Below are positions 51,140 to 62,717 of a stretch of DNA of 64,000 nt, piece after piece. The stretch is from contig CM046876.1 in assembly GCA_025667525.1 (NCBI GenBank), positions 567,917,469 to 567,981,468 of the forward strand, given 5' to 3'. Under the pieces are notes generated by a model. The model ran no database searches. It saw only the letters and a program-made list of their open reading frames with translations, and was not told where the DNA came from. The stretch comes from Glebionis coronaria (lineage: Eukaryota; Streptophyta; Magnoliopsida; Asterales; Asteraceae). The position numbers and the translations under genes were made by a program. Numbering within the stretch: position 1 is the first letter of the stretch; every line of letters begins with the position of its first letter.

Positions 51140-51620
51140 CGAAGTAAAGAAGGATGAGGAAGCGTTTTGGAGGCTGAAGAGGTGGATTGGATAATGAGCC
51201 GATCTTGACATTATCGGAAGGACTGGATGAATTCGCGAAGCATGACGATACGTGTAGCAAGGATTTAAATGCGTACGAGGACGACAAAGAAAGGAGATTG
51301 CTTATACGTTACAGGAACTAAAGATTTAGAAGAACTAGATAAGACTTGGTTAGTAGAGCTGGATTGTTAGATGTGCCTAGAATGCTAGAGGCATTTGGTG
51401 TACGAGACGTAGAGAATGATCTATACGGATCATGAACGTCTCCAACACATATTCAGTCCTCTTGATCGAACATTTGGCAAAGGTGATGGGTGGAGTTAAG
51501 TGATGAAGGAAAATTGCAAGGCCAAGTATCATCTGGGAAAGGCGAGCATAGTTAATGAGACATAGAATAAGAGGAAGGAAGTGATGCTGAGACAAAATTT
51601 AGCTATATGGATGACGTGTT
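51140..51620 (+). pseudogene. RNase H region remnant of the Tekay-like element
   Basis: Isolated matches in changing frames: KDEEAFWRLK at about 51150, and IYTDHERLQHIFSPLDRTF at about 51417-51470, equivalent to the YTDHKSLQHIF motif of gypsy RNase H. Followed by stops. Integrase sequence between about 51620 and 52300 is too decayed to place domain borders. Confidence 0.65.
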
Positions 51621-52329
51621 AGGAGGGTTTGGATGAAGGATGTAAGTTGCACGAGTAGTTGTCTAAAGCAGAGAACACGTCAACATTTATGTTGCGTGGC
51701 TTGGACAATCATATGGAGAAAAGGGAAATATGCTATACTTCCTATATAGATAGGAGTAGCATAGAAATGGTGATGTAAGGACGAAGATGGTAGAGGGCAT
51801 ACACAATGGGGTAGAGGAATAAGTACGATGGGAAGTAAGCATAGTATACCGTTGATAGACTAATGGTTGGTATGAGCATACCATAAGGATAATGGAGGAA
51901 GATGCCTAGAGCATTGGCTTGCGGTTTGGAGATAGTTGGAGATTGCATTTTGTTTAGGATGAATTCTTATACAAAGAGAGTCACTAGTGAGAGGGGCGTA
52001 TTCTTCACTGATGAGAATGTAGGGAATAAAAGAGGATCACCTAAATTATTGGCTGAAGATGAGATAGAAGATGGTATGGAAATTAAGATTATGGAGAGAC
52101 AAGCGAGAAGTAGTATGGAGGAAGAATGGCTTGAGGGAGCAAAGGGTTGTCAAGATTGTGTAGTGATATAGAAGGGAAAATCGTTAGGTCTGGTGATAGG
52201 AAATGTAGTAGAAACTGCTGGATTTAATCCATAGAAGATGAGGTGGATCACCGTTACGGTGGGGTGAAGTTAGAAGCGGTCATCATATTGGACCAGAGTT
52301 GGAACGGAAAACTACTAGAGGTGGTGACA

Positions 52330-52850
52330 GTGCTGAAGTAGAGGTTGAAAATGGCAAAGAACCGACAAGAGAGTTGTGTGGACAAGAGGCGTAAGCCGTT
52401 GGGATTTGAGATTGGGATAAGGTTGTGCTATAGGTTTCACCATGGAAGGAAATGACGTGGTTTGGGATGAAAGGGAAGTTAACACCTAGAATCGTGGGTC
52501 CATTCGAAATCTTCGAAAGGATTGGACCAATGGCTTATAGGTTGGAATTACTGGGAGACTTGAGTAGTATGCGTGATGTATTTCATGTATTAAACTTGAG
52601 GAAATGCTTAGCAAGAACCTACTTTCAAGTACCGTTAGATGATATTAGTATGGATACGAGTCTTCGTTTCATCGAATAGTCGGTAGAGATTTTGGATCGT
52701 GAAGCTAAGACGTTGGAAAAAGTAATATAATGTAGTTATGGGTATATGGAATTTGAAACGTGGACTAGAGTTCACGTGGGAACGGGAGAAGTTTATGAGG
52801 AACAAGTATCCTTATATATTTTCTAATGATGATCCTAAGGAGTAAATCTC
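52330..52850 (+). pseudogene. Integrase C-terminus and chromodomain-like tail of the Tekay-like element
   Basis: The frame shows DKRRKPLGFEIG, then after a shift KGKLTPRIVGPFEIFERIGPMAYRLEL, VFHVLNLRKCLA and SLRFIE. These are the GPF/Y module and the FHVSxL region typical of chromovirus integrases. Further fragments (VEILDREAKTLEK, EFTWEREKFMRNKYP) match the Tekay-type degenerate chromodomain. The longest uninterrupted piece is 52452-52679. Confidence 0.8.
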
Positions 52851-55355
52851 GGGACGAGATTTCTATTAGGAGGGAGTGATGTGACGACCCCGGTTTTTGA
52901 GGTTCGTCACTTAGTCTTATTTTTAGGGTATTTTGTGTGACTATGTATTTTATGTGATTTATGTGTTTATATGTGTGATTTTGGGGATGAGAATGGACGA
53001 AATGAGGTACATGATTTGTAAATCCTGGTACGGGTTGGAAATGAAATGAAATGAAATGAGTTCAGAACTGAACTGTTGGAAAGTTTGGATATCGTTTTTA
53101 CAAGGCTTCGTGTACGTATCGTATGTTGTATGTATGTATTAAGTATAGATTATATGTTTAGGATATCTTTTAGAGATACTTTCCATAATTAGAAACTTTT
53201 TGAAATGACGGTTAGTTCGGAAATCGCGTAGAAAGTCGAAAAAACCAACGTAAGGCTTTCGGTTATGGTCCGGAAGTAACCCGAATGTGAGATTTAGTTT
53301 AAGAATAGTATAAGTTATAAAATAAGGTTAAAAACCAGATCCTTGGATGCTTTGGGCTTGGTTTGGGCAGCCAAAAGAAAAAGAAGAAAGAAAATAACCA
53401 AAAAGCCCAAAAACAGACCCAATGGACTAGTAATGGGATCAGGGGGACTTTAGGACTTAACCAAACCCATCCCATAACCAAAATAATCATATTTTTCACC
53501 CCCATAATATCTCATAGTCTAATTTTAACAATGGTGGAATTAGGTTTCATCAAAGACAATTTCTTCCTTTGATTTCTAAGGTAAAATCTTCAAAACTCTT
53601 CTTTAATGTATGATTTTAGTTAATCTAATCATGTAATTAATCAATAGATGACGGATCTAGGGTTAGGTTAAACATAACTTCTGTATTTTAATTATATAAA
53701 CATGTTTAGATTAATTAGGGTTAATAATTATACATGATGTGGATAATTAATTAGACTAGTTGTGTTAAATTCGTTTTTAAAAACTGGGCAGAATTTTTGG
53801 TCCATTGTTTTGATCATAAGTTCTACAAACTTTTAAGTTTCTAATCTTATTTCCCTAGAAAGGTAATTGAATTGGATTTCAAATGAAAGAAACGAGAATT
53901 AAATTGGAGTTCGTAAAGTGGGTCGAAAACAGGTTACATCAGTCGGGTGTCAAAGCAGTTTTTGGATCAGCCTGTTTACATTTTATGTTTTGAGTTGGTT
54001 AGGGTGCTTAGGGTTATAGATAGACCTTCAAACAAATATGGGAGTTGTTTTATATATTATAGAAAGGATCGGGAGTGGGGCTAAGTAAATGGAACAGGTT
54101 GAGACCCTCTGGTCATAACAAACTTTTCATATGTTCAAAATCAGTAAATTCTGGATAGGTAAAAGTATATATATATATATATGGAGGCCTTAACAGTAGC
54201 TTTAAGGTTGAGGCCAAATAGGAGAGTTAGCTAACACATGTAGGGGAATAGGGTTACTTTTACAGGGCATGTTAATTTGGTTAAGGGGGTGTTCGACCCA
54301 TAGTTTGAAGTAAGAAAAAGGGTACTGTTTTGGGTAAAATGTTAACGGGACGCTTATGAACTAAACTAAGTTAAGAGCTTTATAGAGGGGTGTAATGAGA
54401 CGCATATGGAATATAAATAGGGTTAAGTTGTGGGAGAATGTTAGATATCCATCATAGATTGATGAGCCATTTTGGTATGTGGTTTATGTCTTGATTTTAT
54501 ACTTTTGTGTGTTTAGATTTTGCTAGAGCGCGGATACTTGGAGAAGCTTGTTCAGGTGAGTTTCATAGTCCCATGTCTTTGTAATGATTTGACTTCCGGA
54601 TGGGATGGAAGAGACACTATATGGTTTTGTAACTAATGATGTGAATGTTTTTATGGTTTGTGATGGACTTGTATGTACACTTATGTGATTAACTGCTATG
54701 TGATTCTTGATTGTTATTGTGGTTTGACTTGGTACCAAGGGATGTTTACAAGGTGGGGCCTTGGGATTGGTTCATAGGTGTATGGGCGCCTATGGGACCA
54801 TGGTTATTGGTAAGGCTTGGAGCCTTGGATTTGTGGTGATTGGTTAATCTTGAATGCTAGTTGTTAATACATAATTCTAGCACATTGTCCATATGTTCTT
54901 TTGTTAATGGTTGTTATTCACAACTTATAATTGATTTGGAGTTGGAGTCTAAACCTATGACTCTCACCAACTTTATGTTGACGTGTTTTAGTGTCTCTTT
55001 CAGGTGAGAATGTAGTTAAACGTGAGAATAGGAGTGGCTAGCTTGGAGGCTTAGGATTACATTGGAGGAACCCCATTTCCTCTTAATCTTTATTTGATGT
55101 TTGTATAAGTGATACTTTGTTGACACCTATATGTTTTCTTTGTTTATGTTAATTGTTTGTCTCGGGTAAGCTGTAGGACTGTTACCTACTTACCTAGACT
55201 CTTGCATTGTTGAGATATTGTCATGACATTTGTAATTGTGTCACCATTTTATGACATTTCTTGTTTCATTTAGTTATCTCTATAGACACGCTATTGTTGT
55301 GATGATATCCATACGTCGCGCCCCATATTCCACCATGGTGGGGTGTGACAATATG

Positions 55356-55706
55356 CAATCGATTAAGATTTAAAATATTCTTTAAATAAACTCTTTCTTT
55401 AATAGTATAAATAAATAATTCCTTCACAACTTCAATATACCCCTTTATGTATATGTAAACTCATCCATTTCGCTGACAATCGATGCCCTAATCTCTGCCA
55501 ACTCATCATCAATTCCATTTCTTTCATAATCCTTAACACATGTTCATTAAATTAATAAAAAATCCTAAAAATCAATAATCCATAATCAAAACATAAAAAG
55601 TTCAAACACCTAATTCTTTTTGTATAAATATGAAATATTTTAAATCTAGCACCCAAAACCATTTCATAGCTTAATTAATAGTGTAATTGGAATAAATAAC
55701 TACTTA
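55356..55706 (-). repeat. Right arm of the F-box inverted duplication, second segment
   Basis: The reverse complement aligns with 41225-41590 of the left arm. Joining it to 45738 across the Tekay element restores the order of the left arm, including ATCGATTGCAT followed by TCACATCTAG. Confidence 0.8.
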
Positions 55707-56447
55707 GGGTGCGTTTGGTTCGCATGTCGGAATCACTATGAGTATGGGTTTAAATAAGAGGTAGAATTGGAATCGGTATGAGGTTGGATATCACACCTTG
55801 TAGCCATGTTTGGTTCGGTGTTTAAATCCTCGATATGAAAGTTTGCACCATAACTTATCCAACCATTTCTTTATCTTCGTTTATCAAAAGTGAAAGGCAT
55901 ATGCCATCATCAAAAAGTCAAAAACAGACGACGAACTCCAAATCTTTGTAAAAGGAAAAATACATGTAGATCATTCTTGTAATACAAACGGATCTTTAAA
56001 TCCTTATGTATATCTTGAAACAAACTTGCTTATGATTTTGAAAAGCGGATCAACCGAAAAATTGGAAAGATGAAAGCAAATCAGTTACTTGATCAACTCC
56101 GGTGAACCAAGTGTGGTGATAACGGCGACGCAATTTGATGATCAGTGAACCAGTACCGGCGATAACTATGATATAATTTTGGTGACCATTTAAACATCCG
56201 CAACAAGATTATGCAGTAGCTTCAAAGCTTATAACTTATGGTATGAAAAAAGAAATATTGACATGAAATGGATAAGATTTTGAGAGAGAGGAGATAAATT
56301 TTTCATAGTTACCTATATTGCATGGTATGGATTCTATGAGTTTTCTGACTTAATTTCAATCCCAATACCATAGCATGTTTAAACCAAACAATTGTTTTAA
56401 AAACTGATTTCATTCTTTGATTCCATAACCCAAAAACAAACGGGCCC
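55707..56447. mobile_element. Harbinger/Tourist-type element inside the right arm
   Basis: Ends GGGTGCGTTTGG and, complemented, GGGCCCGTTTGT, flanked by TTA on both sides (55704-55706 and 56448-56450). Removing it and one TTA gives sequence collinear with 41200-41240 of the left arm. 741 bp, no coding frame. Confidence 0.8.
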
Positions 56448-56542
56448 TTACTTAAATCATCCTAATAAGCCAATAAGCATTATATCCTTTTAACACGCTA
56501 AACATCTTAGTAAGCCAATAATGGAACCGTGATCATGATGAT

Positions 56543-58377
56543 TAATAACTGTTTTTTAGTATATTAAAAATTATATCTTTGTTCGTTCTCGGTATCCTAA
56601 CGAATTGATCACGGTTCAAAGTGGAGCTCAATTGTTTTTGGTTAAGAAAAAGGGAAGTTTGGTTATCTATTTCTACTTAAAAGGTAAAAGCGAAACGTAA
56701 TAAAAATAAATCAAAAACAAATAACTAATAATAAAGGAGCAAAACAAATAATAAAACGTAAATTAAAACAAAACAATTAATAAAAATAAAACTAAACGAA
56801 GAAATTAACTTTCGACTTGAAAATAAAGTTTACCTAATGAAAAAGGAGGAAAAAAAACTAAATGGCTATTTTAAAACAAAACGAGGTAAAAACTAAAGCG
56901 GACACTAAATAAAAGATAAAACTTAAACTTTTGGAAAATATACTAATACTAAAAATTGACGAAAAATATAACTAAAAATACGTGACTTTCAAAATTAAAA
57001 CCGGAACAACTTTCAGATTAGACTAAACAATTACAGAACAATATTAATAAATAAGTAAGCAGACAGGAACCCTGCTTAAGCAAGGCGGGAAAAGCATAAG
57101 CAGGCAAGCTGCCATGCATGTCAACTTCTAAAGTTGGTTATACGGAATATGTACTTGTATTCTTATCCAGAAAATGGATTGTCTTATTCGGGATTTAATT
57201 TTAATAGCTTATCCGGGTTATTAATTTGCCTTCACTATCCGGAATGAGATTTTCTTTCGTTATCCAGAATGAGATATTCATGTGTTATCCGGAATGAGAT
57301 TTGAGGCGACTATCCGGAATCTATGATTAAGCACTTATCCGGAATGTGCAGATTCTACTCGTTATCCGGGAAACTAGGGTTTATAAACCCGGATAACATA
57401 AAGAAATGTAAATAAGTTAAAAACAAAAAATAAGCTAAAAATTAATAAGCACTTAACCAAAACTTAAACCAAATAAATTTTAAGAAAAACTAAATAAGCT
57501 AAAATTTAAAAACTTTTAAAAACACTAAATAATAAAAATATTTAAAATCAACTTTTTATAAAATTAATCTAATAAGCACTTAATTAAAAGTAGAAAAAAT
57601 AACACAATAAGCTTGTAAAAGCAATAATCCAAAATATCAAACACTTAAAAATCAATAAGCACAACAATAAAGCAAATAAGCATAAAGATTGAATCAAACT
57701 ACATGATTATCAAAATTAAACAAGATTAAAAAGATTAAAAAAGATTAAAAAGGTAGAATGAGAATGATTAATTGAAAAAGCTTGAAATAAAGATGATTCA
57801 AGATTAAAATTACAAGATTAATGAAAAAGCATGAAAATTTAGATTATACCTACTCCTAATCTATTCTACTCTTAATCTAAAAACTAACTAAAATTGAACT
57901 AACACCCTCCTAATGTATCATTAGGAGGGTATATATAGGAGGATAGGAGGCTAGGTGTTGATACTTTCTTCTTTCACTTCTCGTCTTGACTCGATTTAAA
58001 TTTTTTGTCTTTCTCGACGTCGACTCGGGATTTGTCGATATAAATTAAACTCGTCTTATAATTTTCTTCTTTAATTAGACTTGGTTCTTCGACTTCATTA
58101 AACTTCCGTCTTTAGACTTTTTCTTCGATAAATCTTCCGAATAGGCCTTGGACTTCCGTTCTTTTTGCACTCTTGATCTTTTGACTTCATCGTTTCTCTT
58201 TTTCTTCGATAAAAGCCCGTGAAAGCCTTGTTTTCTTCCCTTTTCACATTTTGCGGCTAAATCACAACAAAAACACAAACCACGCATAATTTTGACATTT
58301 ATGACATAAAATACACGTTTTGACTTGATTATTATTATAATTAAGTGGTAAAAGGATGAGTGTTTTCACACCTATCA
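56543..58377 (-). mobile_element. Solo LTR (copy B), inserted in the right arm
   Basis: Same family as the solo LTR at 5215-7000, opposite orientation, 1835 bp. Read on the minus strand it starts TGATAGGTGTG and ends ACAGTTATTA. It is flanked by ATGAT (56538-56542 and 58378-58382). The left arm of the inverted duplication (about 41110-41150) shows the uninserted sequence. The lysine-rich frame at 58075-58287 corresponds to that at 5346-5540 in copy A. An internal array of TTATCCGGAATGAGAT-type units occupies about 57150-57400. Confidence 0.85.
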
Positions 58378-58420
58378 ATGATCGTGGTCTAAGATTTTGT
58401 GGTGATGTATTGGTGAGGAA

Positions 58421-58722
58421 ATGGTAAATGAAAATGAAAAAGACGATTTTGGAATAGGTAGGTATGAATTTTTTGGTTAAGCAAATATAGATATGAATCA
58501 TCTGTTTAAATAGATAGTTTCTTAACAGTTGTTTTTGACACAAAGATTTAAAAGCGAGTGAAGGAGAGGAATGAAGAGGAAGGAACAACTCATAAATTGT
58601 ATGGATGAAAATATGTACAACCCATAAAAGATTTATAATTACTAATAGTCTATATTTAAAAATAAATTATGTTGCCAAAATTACATGTCACAAAATAAGT
58701 ACAAGTTGATATTATATTATAA
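58421..58722. other. Intergenic DNA beyond the right arm
   Basis: Similarity to the left arm fades here. A minus-strand open frame starting at 58588 runs into the solo LTR and has no recognised family; it is probably not a gene. Confidence 0.35.
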
Positions 58723-58724
58723 TA

Positions 58725-58981
58725 CTCCTTCCGTCCTATAATAAGTGTTCACTATGGAATATTCCAAGTCTTTGTTACTAAACTTTGACCATAAATATTT
58801 ATATTTGTGTTATATAATACTCCAAGGAAATTATATCAATAAAAATAATTTTTAAAACCGAATCTAATCATATGACTTTCGTCAAATATTATATAACGCA
58901 AATATAAATATTTATGGTCAAAGTTTAGTAACAAAGACTTTGAATATTCAATAGTGGACACTTAATATGGGACGGAGGGAG
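58725..58981. mobile_element. Stowaway MITE
   Basis: Ends CTCCTTCCGTCC and, complemented, CTCCCTCCGTCC, flanked by TA. Long inner inverted repeats (TATTTATGGTCAAAGTTTAG occurs in both orientations). 257 bp. Classic Tc1/mariner-derived Stowaway. Confidence 0.9.
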
Positions 58982-58992
58982 TACTATTTTAT

Positions 58993-59213
58993 GGGTTTTG
59001 CTAATGACAGCCTTCAGGGCTGTCGTTAAGAGATATCTTTTTATTATAATTCAATGCAAAAAATTAAATCAACTAATCATAATCAGATGTTTGTTGTGCA
59101 TCCTGATTTTTGGAGATTGTATCCATGTTTTTCGATATTAACATCCAATGAGAGTGATTCATATATAACTTTGTCATAAAATTCATTTTCTTAATGTGTT
59201 ATTAGCAAAACCC
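58993..59213. mobile_element. Short inverted-repeat MITE, Mutator-like
   Basis: Ends GGGTTTTGCTAATGACA and, complemented, GGGTTTTGCTAATAACA. TATTTTAT occurs next to both ends, displaced by one base on the right. 221 bp, beginning 12 bp after the Stowaway element. Confidence 0.6.
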
Positions 59214-59652
59214 TTATTTTATTACCTAATTTTTTGTTAAAATGACAAAAAAATCAGGTTGTCTTAAAGTGAATTGACAAAAAGTACTAATTGCCTTCTT
59301 AACTTAACATTACACATACCTTATACATACGTTACATATACATTTTTTACCAACTTTGTATCCTAATACAGATACTTTTTAACCTATTCACACATTCTTT
59401 CACATTTGCCCAGTTATCCTTAGCCATTTTTTTTAAAAAAAAAAAAGAAAAATAGTTTTACAAAAGTCCGTCTCCTCATGTACTTAATTTTCAATTATTC
59501 TTTTTTTAAAACCTTCTCATGCTAATTGATTGTATGTTTTCTCTCAAAGTTTCAAAATAGGTGAGGTTGAGTAACTAGTTAAAATGTAGGTTTGATCAAA
59601 CACTTCTTATCCAAATTTAGCACAAGTTATTATGATAATAGAAAGTATATCG

Positions 59653-59934
59653 CAAATGAAGTCTATCTCATAGATGGATGCATTTGGTTATAGTCTCTAT
59701 GTGAGGGAGGTCAGGGTTCAACTCCTGTCATTTCCTATGTGGGGGATTTTCCTAGAATTGGCAGTCGGGTTTGAATCCTATCGCAATGCCTTGAAGCCCC
59801 TTAATGAGAAACTGGATGGCTAGCATTGGGGTTGATATTCTCTTCGTGAGATGATTCGAACTCGGGTTGAGAGACTTGGTACCTCGGTGGCACACAAGAT
59901 ACTCCGCTGTACCAAACTGCTGTTAAAAAAAAAG
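59653..59934 (+). mobile_element. tRNA-derived SINE, copy 1
   Basis: A 282-bp body with an internal Pol III promoter (A-box-like TCTATCTCATAGATGG, slightly decayed; B box GGTTCAACTCC) ends in an A run. A perfect 14-bp duplication TAGAAAGTATATCG flanks it (59639-59652 and 59935-59948). Same family as the minus-strand copy at 62438-62717. Not a working tRNA: there is no second acceptor arm. Confidence 0.9.
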
Positions 59935-60079
59935 TAGAAAGTATATCGATTTAACATAAGTGAAAAAGTTTCGGTTAATGCAATAAAAAATTAATGGTAA
60001 CTTTTGCATTAAAAGTTTTTTCATAGGCCATAGTTCTTCTATTTGTGCGAATTGCGAGTATATCTTATGTTTTATGGAT

Positions 60080-60370
60080 ATGTTTTGAAATCGAAATCGT
60101 GGAAAACTCAAATCGAAATCGTGGAAAACTCAAACAGAATCTTGACCTGATTTAATCTCGAGTCCCGAACTGAGCCGAGTTAGGCCCGAGTTACTCTCGA
60201 TTTATATAGTTTTCTTTGTACAATCTCGATTTAATCTCGAGTCCCGGTCCGAACCGAGTCCCGGCATCATAGGAAACTCATCCCGAGTTCCAAACCAAAT
60301 TTAGTCGGTTTGTGTCGATCGATTTTGATTTCGATCGGTTTATGTCGGTTTTTGGTTGTCGGCCGCTTTT
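60080..60370. repeat. Short tandem duplication and CGAGT/TCGG-rich low-complexity DNA
   Basis: A unit of about 23 bp containing ATCGTGGAAAACTCA is repeated at about 60090-60135. It is followed by CTCGAGTCCCG-type words up to 60250 and CGATCGG-type words to 60365. Possibly an old MITE; no ends were found. Confidence 0.4.
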
Positions 60371-60655
60371 ACTCACCCTAGCCTAAAATCATACAATATT
60401 GCAATAGATAAATCATCATAGCACGATAACTTAAGAACGTAAAACTTTATATATGGTGTTTGAGAGCAAATAGAGAATACAAGTATTGCGAGTCAAGGTG
60501 AGTGTTTTACATTGTTCTTATTTTGGTTTCGTTCATGCTCGAAACTTCCTCCAACAATTAATATGACAGGTAGCCACTGTCATTAAGAAAATAGTAACCT
60601 GCAAAAATGTCTCCTAAAACTACCTTAATGCCATTTACATAGTAGGGTTGCTAGC

Positions 60656-61302
60656 TAGGGATGGTAACGGGTCGGGTTTGGGGCGGGGCGAGTATTCCCA
60701 TCCCCAAACCCGATTATTAGAGTTATCCCCAAATCCACCCCGATCCTCATCGGGGATTTAATCAGGGCGAGATGCTCGTACAAACCCGACTCGTACTAAT
60801 CGGGGATTTTATCGGGGTATTGTCTTTGAGTGCAATTCTCGACCAATGTCACACCATTTTATATTTATTAGTATTATTTTTAGAACATTAGCAATAACTT
60901 CAAAATTCAAAAACATATTAATATCAATTACAAACAAGGCTTATTAAGTTTTCAACGCTTGTATCATACTTATGATAAATTACAAAAAAAAAATTACAAC
61001 TTAAAAAAATGACATTTAAGTAAGTGTTTTGCAATATTACATCCATAAAAAACTAACAATGTTGGAGATATACTTTTTTACTACGTAAAGAGTAACAAAA
61101 TACTTCATACATATATATATTTGTATATGTCTATATATTAATCGGGTGGGGCGGGCCGGGGATATTATTCCCCGCTTCCGCCCCAAACCCGATTAAAAAT
61201 CCCCGTTTAAGCCCCAAACCCGATAAGCGTGCCCCGACCCGTTCAAATTATTTCGGGTTTTGGGTTTCCCCATCGGGTTCGGGTTTTTTTTTGCCATCCC
61301 TA
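60656..61302. mobile_element. hAT-type MITE with TAGGGATGG termini
   Basis: Ends TAGGGATGG and inverse CCATCCCTA, with a perfect 8-bp duplication TTGCTAGC (60648-60655 and 61303-61310). The ends are rich in CGGGTTTGGGG-type sequence and the 350-bp centre is AT-rich. 647 bp, no coding frame. Confidence 0.87.
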
Positions 61303-61346
61303 TTGCTAGCTGATCAAAATGTAAGGCGTTTAGGGTTATCACTATA

Positions 61347-62138
61347 CAGAGGTGTAAATAAACCGGATAAAACCGGTTCGGTTTTTACTAAACCGATTTT
61401 TAGGAAAACTGGTTTCAGATCGGATCGGTTTTTTCAAATCGGTTAAAAATGTTTGTATCGGTTTTTTTCGGTTTTAAATTTTCGTTATCGGTTTTTCGGT
61501 TAAAAATGTTCGGATCGGGTGTTTTTCGGTTATATATTTTCCTTATCAGTTTTTTTCGGAATTTATTTACAAATATTAAAAAAATACAACAAAAAACATT
61601 AAAAAAAATACCACCATAATTTTTATTTAAACAATAAAATCATACAACTTCATTATTTATTTAAACAATACAATAATACAAACCATAATTTTTATTTAAA
61701 CCATACGATCAAACAACCATAATTACTAAACAAAAAAAAACACCAAAACACGCTCCTAACGGCTATATAGCCGTTGCATTCAATTTTTCAAAAAAACCGG
61801 TTATTTTCAAAAAAGTCAAACAACGACTAGTTTGACTATCCAGAAAAACCTGTTTTAACCGAAAACCGGTTTTTATAACGGATATTTTTTAAAATATTAA
61901 TAAAAAAAATTAAAAAATTTAAAAACCGTTTTTTTTGCAAAACCGGTTAAAACCGATATTTTAACCGGTAAAAAATCGATTTACCAAAAATGGGTAAAAC
62001 CGGTGTAACCGGTTCGGATTCAAAAATCCGGTTCGAATAAATAAAAACTGGTTTTTTTAAAATATGTTTTGGTTTTTTCGACCGGTTTTTAAGAAAACCA
62101 GTTTCGATATTTTCGCCCGATTTGTTTCTGCACCTCTA
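61347..62138. mobile_element. hAT-type MITE rich in AACCGGTT
   Basis: Ends CAGAGGTG and inverse CACCTCTA, with a perfect 8-bp duplication TCACTATA (61339-61346 and 62139-62146). Terminal thirds consist of AAACCGGTTTTT-type words, inverse on the two sides, and the centre is AT-rich. 792 bp. Only 44 bp separate it from the previous hAT MITE. Confidence 0.87.
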
Positions 62139-62437
62139 TCACTATAGTCTTCATTATTGATCATGTGTCATTCTATATTACAAGTACTTGCAATAGAGAC
62201 TTGGGTCATCATATTTAGTTATCGATAAATACATTGCGATAGTAGAGACGGGTCATTATGTTTAGTTATTGATAAATACCTTGAGAGAGGATCGTCATGC
62301 CTAAGAGTCAACAAACAAACCACAAATGTTTTTTCATAAGTGACCCACTTATGCGCTGTTTATTTAGTCTTATATGTTCGGCTTATTGCTTATTTGATTT
62401 TGGGTTTAGTTTGAAACTTTTAAGGTTATATGTATTT

Positions 62438-62717
62438 TTTTTAACGGCAGTTTGGTGTATCGGAGTATCTTGCGTGCCACCGAGGCATCAAGTCTCTCAA
62501 CTTAAGTTCGAATTATCTCACGAAGAGAATATCAACCCCATGCTAGCCATCCAGTTTCCCATTAAGAGGCTTCAAGACATTGCGATTAGATTCAAACCCG
62601 GCTGCCAATTCTGTAAAAATCCCCCATATGAGGAATGACAGGAGTCGAACCCCTGACCTCCCCCACATGGAGACTATAACCAAATGCATCCATCTAACTG
62701 AGCTAGACTTCGTTTGC
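62438..62717 (-). mobile_element. tRNA-derived SINE, copy 2
   Basis: Read on the minus strand: A box TAGCTCAGTTAGATGG, B box GGTTCGACTCC, about 280 bp, ending in an A run. A perfect 17-bp duplication TAAGGTTATATGTATTT lies on each side (62421-62437 and 62718-62734). Better preserved than copy 1: the A box is intact. The plus-strand open frame 62297-62638 runs through it antisense and is not a gene. Confidence 0.92.

Larger units (their letters stand above)
45739..55350 (+). mobile_element. Tekay-like Ty3/gypsy retrotransposon with both LTRs and decayed coding region
   Basis: LTRs 45739-48295 (2557 bp) and 52880-55350 (2471 bp) start TGTGACGACCCC and end GGGGTGTGACA. A perfect 5-bp duplication ATATG flanks the element (45734-45738 and 55351-55355). 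The primer-binding site TGGTATCAGAGAC follows the left LTR at 48299. The purine-rich AGGAGGGAGTGA precedes the right LTR. The order RT, RNase H, then a C-terminal integrase tail with a degenerate chromodomain on the plus strand fits the Tekay chromovirus lineage. The inverted F-box arm shows the uninserted site, confirming both ends. The LTRs are clearly alike, yet the interior is full of stops. Confidence 0.92.

Noticed and set aside
59653..59730. Possible tRNA gene
   Set aside because: A and B boxes are present, but no acceptor stem closes; the unit continues to a poly(A) end with a target duplication, so it is a SINE.
62297..62638. 113-codon plus-strand open frame starting MPKSQQTNHK
   Set aside because: It runs antisense through the SINE at 62438-62717, including its B box and A run; no protein family resemblance.
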